Of a stretch of DNA of 64,000 bases, positions 58,265 through 64,000 are shown in pieces. Below the pieces are notes generated by a model. That model made no database searches. It had not been told where the DNA came from and saw nothing but the letters and a program-made list of their open reading frames with translations. A program made the position numbers and the translations under genes. Origin of the DNA: Pogostemon cablin (lineage: Eukaryota > Streptophyta > Magnoliopsida > Lamiales > Lamiaceae); assembly GCA_023678885.1 (NCBI GenBank), contig CM043009.1:15369117-15433116 (forward strand), read 5' to 3'. How positions within the stretch are numbered: the stretch's first letter is position 1; each line of letters opens with the position of its first letter.

Positions 58265-59900
58265 CCCCCCTCAAGCTTAGTGTGGGATTAGGTCCGATGC
58301 GAAGCTTGGAATGAAAGAACTCATATAGTGGACGAGGCAAGCTTTTAGTAAAGATGTCCGCAAGTTGTAAATGAGAAGGGACAAATTGAGTGACGAGCTT
58401 CTTCGAGGAAACTAGCTCCCGAACAAAGTGATAGTTTATATCAATGTGTTTGGCCCTCTTGTGCGCAACAGGATTTTGAGAAAGAAAGATAGCGCTCTTA
58501 TTATCACATAATAACGTAGGAGGATTTGAAGAAATGCGTAAATCACGCAACAAATAAGAAAGCCACAGAAGCTCAGACGCATCATTTGTCATTGCCCTAT
58601 ACTCTGATTCACAGCTGGAACATGCAACAGTTGGTTTTTTTGGCACTCCAAGAAACGAGATTTCCACCTAGAAAGATTGAATAACGATAGGTGGATCGAC
58701 GAGTTTCAATATATCTTGTCCAATCAGCATCTGAATATCCAAGAATATCAGATGAAGTGCCCTGAGAAAATGTTAAACTAAAAGACATGGTCCCTTTAAT
58801 GTAGCGAAGTATACGCTTAACTGCAAAAAAATGATCAACTGTAGGTGCCTGCAAAAATTGACTAACAGAGTTAACAGCGTAAGAAAGATCGGGACGAGTA
58901 ATTATCAAAAATATTGCAAAGCCCCAACGAGAGAACGATAGAGCGTGGGATCGGAATAAGAGTCACCAAAGCTCGTAAATTGAATATCAGCTGCAAGAGG
59001 CGTAGTAATAGACTTAGAATCCAGAAGTTGTGCCCGAGCTAAAATATCCCGAGCATATTTAGCCTGACTAAGAAAAAGATTATTTTCAGTGTAATGAACT
59101 TCAAGCCCCAGAAAATAGTTCAAACGACCAAGATCCTTTATGGCAAATTCAGTATGGATGCGAGCTAGAAACTTTTGAATAACAGAAGAATCACTTCCTG
59201 TAAGAATGATATCATCAACGTAGACTAGGAGATATAAGATAACCGTACCACGATGATAGATAAATAGAGAAGGATCTGCCTTACTTCCTACAAAACCCAA
59301 CTGTAACAGGAATGAACTGAATCGCTGAAACCAAGCGAGAGAGGCTTGCTTAAGACCATAAAGGGCCTTCTTTAGATGACAGACATGATCTGGAAATCGA
59401 GGATCGACAAAACCAGGTGCCTGCTCAATATAAATTGGTTTAGAAAGTTGTCCATTCAAAAAAGCATTTTTTGATATCTAGCTGATGAAGAGACCAATTA
59501 TGCAGAACTGCTAAAGAGAGAACAACTTAAATAGTAGCAGCTTTCACCACTGGACTAAAAGTATGATCATAATCAAGACCAGCAAGTTGAGTGAAGCCTT
59601 GAGCAACTAAGCGAGCTTTTAAATGATCAACAGAACCATCAGATAGGAATTTCGTTTGAAAAACTCATTTGGAGCCCACAATGTTAGTTCCAGAAGGACA
59701 AGGAACTAGATCCCAAGTGGCATTAGAATTTAGAGCTTTAACCTCATCATTCATAGCAGCAAGCCAACCAGGATGTTTAGCCTCCGATTTAAAAACCCTT
59801 TGGCTCAGTCGTAGTAAGCAGAGCCGACAATAAAGAAGATGATGATAAATGAGCAATATCTGCAGGATGTCGAGGTTTGAATATACATGCACAACCACGA
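58254..59900 (-). pseudogene. Copia-3 reverse transcriptase and RNase H
   Basis: Minus strand: an N-terminal RT piece (AMNDEVKALNSNATWDLVP, 59665-59898), then PIYIEQAPGFVDP, KKALYGLKQASLAWF and the intact active site LLVYVDDIILTG (near 59218). Then a piece reading ITRPDLSYAVNSVSQFLQAP (58905-58609). RNase H begins in another frame (SCESEYRAMTNDASEL) and continues DNKSAIFLSQNPVAHKRAKH up to ADIFTKSLPRPL. Frame breaks at about 59460-59665, 58906 and 58640. Confidence 0.88.
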
Positions 59901-59932
59901 GTGATCATGGGATGTTGACGAGTGAGAACTGG

Positions 59933-61600
59933 CTAAGGTGGATCATCAATGATTGGTGGTGGGATTGCTGGAGGTTCTGTAATTAGAGGCTCTGTAGGAG
60001 AACACAAACCACATGGACGAGAAGATGGGGATGCTTGTGAAGTATCAACATGGGGCTGAACAGGATGAGACGGAATAGCAGCAACATTTCCCGAGTTCTC
60101 ATCAAACACAGAAAAGTCCAACTCTGCAGGAGAGGAAGTAGATGCCTTGCTAGAGAGCAGAAAATGCAACTCATCAAATTGAGCATTCCTAGTAATATAT
60201 ACACGATAAGCAGAAATATCCAAACAATGAAACCCTTTATGCAAACTGCTGTATCCAATATAAATACATGGAGCACTATGTGGAGATAATTTATTTTGCA
60301 CATAATCGCGTAAACATGGATAGACACGACAACCAAAAGAATGAAAATTCTCATAATTCGGAGATACACCATGCAAGATTTCAAAAGGTGATTTACCCCC
60401 AAGTAAAGGAGAAGGCAGACGATTTATAACATAAACAGGATAACTGAACACATAAAGCCAAAAAACTGTAGGTAAGTAGGAATGAAATAACATAGCTAAA
60501 CCAGTTTCAGTTATGTGACGATGCTTGCGCTCAGCTCTCCTATTTTGAGCAGGTGTAAGAGGACATGACATAGTGTGACAAATGCCATGCAATGCAAAAA
60601 AATGTTGCATTCTATGATTCGTGAATTTTGTACCTCCATCACTCTGGAATATTTTTATTCTAGCATCAAACTGAGTTTCCACAAAGCTCTTAAATTACAC
60701 AAAAATCTCAAAAAATCAAATTTTAAGCGCAAAGGATATAGCCAAGTGAAATGAGAAAAATCATCCACAAATATAACATAATACCGAAAACCAGAGTTAG
60801 AACAAACTAGTGCAGGCCCCCACAAGTCACAGTGAACCAAATCTAAAACATGAGCAAAACGTTTATCATTTAGGCTATAAGATAACCTCTTACTCTTAGC
60901 CAATTGACATGGAGCACAAACCAAAAGAGATGGTAAAACAAAGGTCAATGACAATTTTCTAGATTTATTTAAAAAAGAAATAATGTCATAATTAACATGC
61001 CCTAAACAAGAACGCCACAAATCAAATGATCCTCGTAGTTTATTTGAATGTAATGTAGAAATAAAGGCAGATTGACCATGCTCCAATGAGTATAAACCAT
61101 GCTCATGCTTCCCTTTTGCCAAGGCTTGTCCTGTTCCTCGTGTCTGAATCACAAATGAAGTATCATTAAAAATAACATCAACCGGAAAGTCACGAGTAAG
61201 CTTACTGATAGAAATAAGATTTTTTTGCAAGCCAGGAACAACCAAAACATCTAATAAATGCATATGACTTGATAAGGGACGTGAGCCAACATGAGATATA
61301 GACATTTCATCACTATTTCCAACAATAACTTTGTGTTTACCTGAATACGGCTCAACGGAGTCAAAGGAGGAAGCATTGGGTATCATATGGGCAAAATCAC
61401 CGGTATCTAAATACCAATCTGATGGAGAAAATAAAGCAACATTGCAAGCTGCTGCAAAAGATTCGACTATGTTTGCCGTTGAAGTTTGAGAACCAACATA
61501 TCGTTGATTATAAGAAGTGGAATAATGCCCTTTAGTTCCACAAATCTGACAACGAACTGGATATTGTCCGCGACCCCCACAGCCTGAGTATTGCTACCTA
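59933..61600 (-). pseudogene. Copia-3 protease remnant and integrase
   Basis: Minus strand: a zinc-knuckle remnant CQICGTKGHYSTSY (near 61550; last Cys replaced), a protease box WYLDTGDFAHM (near 61400; usually DTGA), gag-pre-integrase (LWRSCLGHVNYDIISFL), integrase finger CAPCQLAKSKR, the first catalytic Asp in LVHCDLWGPA, then QSDGGTKF and TPAQNRRAERKHRH with the Glu. A frameshift near 60680 and stops (61595, 61387) break it. Confidence 0.85.
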
Positions 61601-61650
61601 CGGTTGGAATTTTGGTGATTACTACGACCACCTCCACGATTGTTGTAATT

Positions 61651-62358
61651 TTAGTGACCACGGTTGTTGTAGCTGTTTTGGCCACAACCACCACCCCTAC
61701 GATTAGGGTGTTGTTGGCGAGCAGTAGTAGAGTAGAAGTCAGCCTGAGAAGGTGCTTCATAAACTGCGGAGAGATACATCTCAAAAGCTACGACAGAAGA
61801 TAGCATATCAGAGAATGAAGGAAGAGAACACATGGCCAATTGAGAGGCTGCAAAGCTTGTGAATGTGGAACCCAATCCACGTAAGAACCAGTGCGATTTG
61901 TCAAGGTTATCAACGGGATGACCCATTGCTGCAAGTTTATCACAAAGTCCCTTAAAATTCTTTGAAAATTCGTAAACAGATGATGAACCTTTCTTCAAAT
62001 GAAGTAATTGGTCACGAAGAGATATTTCACGCTGCTTTGAATTACAACCATAGGCTGTTTCCAAAGTTTTCCAGATTTGGCGTGAGGTATCACAGTTTAA
62101 GATCTCCGCCATAGCCTCCTCAGTGAGAGAATCATGAAGAAGACTTACTATTCTTTGATCTTGTTTCTTCCATGTGGTGAATTCGGGATTAACCGTAGCA
62201 ACACCGACTGTATCCGTGAGCGTCGGTGATGGGGCAGGGATAGAGCCATCAATATATCCAAACAAATCTTGCCCTTCAATGAGTGGAACAACTACACGAT
62301 GCCAAAGGATGAAATTAGAAGAAGAAAGACGAATGTTGTTCAACATATGAATCATTGT
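61651..62358 (-). pseudogene. Copia-3 gag, truncated at its start
   Basis: Minus strand from MIHMLNNIRLSSSNFILWHR through a UBN2/retrotran-gag domain (WKTLETAYGCNSKQREISLR, DNLDKSHWFLRGLG) to a Gly/Arg/Asn-rich tail (NRRGGGCGQNSYNNRGH) broken by a stop near 61651. A few codons before the first Met (Thr-Thr) read on until the foreign sequence starts at 62359, so the native start is cut off. Confidence 0.85.
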
Positions 62359-62760
62359 TGTAACGCCCTAAATTCTTTTTAAATAGAATATTCTCACGTA
62401 TTTCCAAAATAATAGACGAGTAAATAAATGATAAAATAGATATAGTTGCCCTAGAACATAGGCGTCACTGAATGTAGCATATTAGCGGAAGTCGTAATGA
62501 AATGTTCCAGGACAAGAGCTACCATATCAAGAAAATTATATTACAAAACCTGAAAATATTGTAAAGATGTAAAATCCACTTAAGTTATGCTTCTTCACCT
62601 TCTGGAAAATCTGAAAATCAAAATAAAAGAGTGAGTGTTTAAATACACCCAATAGAAGAACATCAATGATTGCATTTACTAATATATATAAGTAAGAAAA
62701 ATGTAAAATAATGTAACGTGGTAGTCGATAAATATGTGTCAACGACGGCTCAAGTCCGCT

Positions 62761-62850
62761 AATATGTCAATTAGCCGACTCTGGTTGCGTTCGACAATAT
62801 GTCAATTAGTGAGTCAGCATCGCCTCGAAGTACGGCAATATGTCAATTAG
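62761..62850. repeat. Three copies of AATATGTCAATTAG
   Basis: Exact 14-bp repeats at 62761, 62796 and 62837, with G+C-richer CGACG/CGCCTCG spacers of 21 and 27 nt. Confidence 0.9.
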
Positions 62851-63532
62851 TATCAAACTACAATGTGAAAATATATTCTAATAGTATATACATATTTATT
62901 ACGTACACATATTAACAATAGCAATCATAACATGAAATGTAATAATTATCATGTGAAGTGTAGAAGTTACTCCTACCTTTTAATGAAGAAAAATTATGCT
63001 TGATAATTGGTAATTTGGATTCCTGAAAGAATATGCTAAAAATTTAAATATTTAACAAATCTAAATTTATGATTTTCTTAAAATGATAGTTTATTTACTT
63101 AAACTATTATTATTCAAATTTATATTAAATAAGAATTGTATGTCAACCTAAAAATTAATTATCAATAAAAAAACGAGAGTTAGATGCATGAGAATACTGG
63201 AAGGTATAGCTTTATAAGGTTTACCTAACAAATGAACATAATCTTCATTTAAAAAGCTGTAACTACTTGTATGTACGTGCATGTTGTGATCAGAATATAA
63301 TAACTTCTTTATATTTGTACATTAGTCCTTATTATTATTCAAATTCTCATTTTATCATCCCTAGACTTTAAACTTATTGCAAATTGTCCCAACTAGGCTT
63401 ATATAACTCCTATTAAAATCCAAAAATACCGTAGGGTTCCTGATGAGACGAGGGTTACAACTATACTAATTACTATCAAAATATTGTAGAAAAATGGGAC
63501 ACACTTTTAACACTTTGTGAGCTTATACCCGC

Positions 63533-63890
63533 TTCGTTTTACGTCCAAACTCAAAACTAATTGTATGATTGTGATCCTCGTGTGGAGTACTTCAAAATGG
63601 TATATAATGCAAGGTACTATGTTCACCGAGACAAAAGTTGATATAAAGAAATCAAAACTTTAATGGAGAATATCTAACAATTAAGATACCAAAACAACAA
63701 ACGATTTTAGTATTTAGCATCTATGCTACGAGACGAGCATTTTAAGATATAACAATATAAGGTTTCGTCTATGATGACAAGATGTCGGAACAGATGAGTT
63801 TGTTAATAGCTATTTCATTTTACGTCCAAATCTAAAACAAATTATACTATGTTGATCTATGCAATGAGAGCTTCAAAATGGTATATAATA
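63533..63890. repeat. Degenerate direct repeat, 280-bp period
   Basis: TTCGTTTTACGTCCAAACTC...CTTCAAAATGGTATATAAT at 63533-63615 recurs as TTCATTTTACGTCCAAATCT...CTTCAAAATGGTATATAAT at 63813-63890. Confidence 0.8.
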
Positions 63891-64000
63891 CATGACCTAA
63901 CTCTTCCCGAAACTCAAGATACCATTGATTCATAACTTACTTCGAAATGATATATCTAACTAACGGGTATCGATTCTATAAATAGTTTTAATATATGAAG

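Larger units (their letters stand above)
58097..62358 (-). mobile_element. Copia-3: Ale-like element, minus strand, 5' end missing
   Basis: The left end is a short 168-bp LTR (58097-58264), then polypurine tract, RNase H, RT, integrase, protease region and gag on the minus strand. It stops at 62358 inside the first codons of gag, where a sequence starting TGTAACGCCC begins. The short LTR and the DIFTKSLP/RNase H and gag motifs fit the Ale group of Copia. The 5' LTR would lie outside the window or is lost. Confidence 0.85.
62359..64000. mobile_element. Probable LTR of another retrotransposon, runs off the window
   Basis: Begins TGTAACGCCC, a start typical of some chromovirus-type Gypsy LTRs, exactly where Copia-3 gag breaks. 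It contains short repeats (62761-62850) and a longer degenerate repeat pair (63533-63615 and 63813-63890). No coding region. The other end and any target duplication are outside the window, so this is an inference. Confidence 0.4.

Overview
The window is nuclear DNA of a flowering plant, most likely a dicot. It is AT-rich, has long (TA)n and (ATT)n microsatellites, and is dominated by Ty1/Copia and Ty3/Gypsy (Athila-type) LTR retrotransposons and small MITE-like DNA transposons. Host sequence appears only as remnants of plant genes: a mitochondrial acyl carrier protein, a Rab1/RABD GTPase and EPFL-like peptides. I see no rRNA or tRNA gene, CRISPR array, operon or bacterial feature. The species cannot be named from the sequence.

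Layout. 1-6392 is host DNA with a broken mitochondrial acyl carrier protein copy (229-495) and two exon remnants of a Rab1-type GTPase (5279-5420). 6393-44830 is one nested retrotransposon block that resolves fully through target-site duplications (TSDs). Copia-1 (TSD ATTAC) sits in host DNA. An Athila-like Gypsy element A, minus strand (TSD ACAAC), sits in the 5' LTR of Copia-1. Copia-2, minus strand (TSD ATAGG), sits in one LTR of A. Gypsy B, plus strand (TSD TCCAT), cut the integrase gene of A. All four are coding-dead. LTR comparison makes Copia-2 clearly the youngest (about 1% divergence by eye), with A, B and Copia-1 older (several per cent).

44836-58096 is again host DNA. It holds a solo LTR of the Gypsy B family (46523-48325), unidentified exon-like sequence, long (TA)n tracts, a Stowaway-like MITE, a CACTA-type MITE, two further inverted-repeat elements, and the only intact-looking non-transposon gene (51044-51385). 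That gene encodes a small secreted protein rich in Pro, Lys and Trp. Two decayed copies of an EPFL-like cysteine-rich peptide gene lie 4 kb apart (52991-53104 and 56986-57194). 58097-62358 is a minus-strand Ale-like Copia element with a 168-bp 3' LTR, cut at the start of gag by what looks like the LTR of another retrotransposon running to the window end.

The most unusual signal is a TCGA-rich hairpin array (10-bp inverted repeats TGCTCGACCA / TGGTCGAGCA). It recurs at corresponding places in the two Athila-like elements: upstream of the LTR TATA box, at the gag-protease junction (where its length keeps the reading frame), and, in A, just before the third (env-position) gene. That third gene also appears to have a 517-nt intron after its fifth codon begins.
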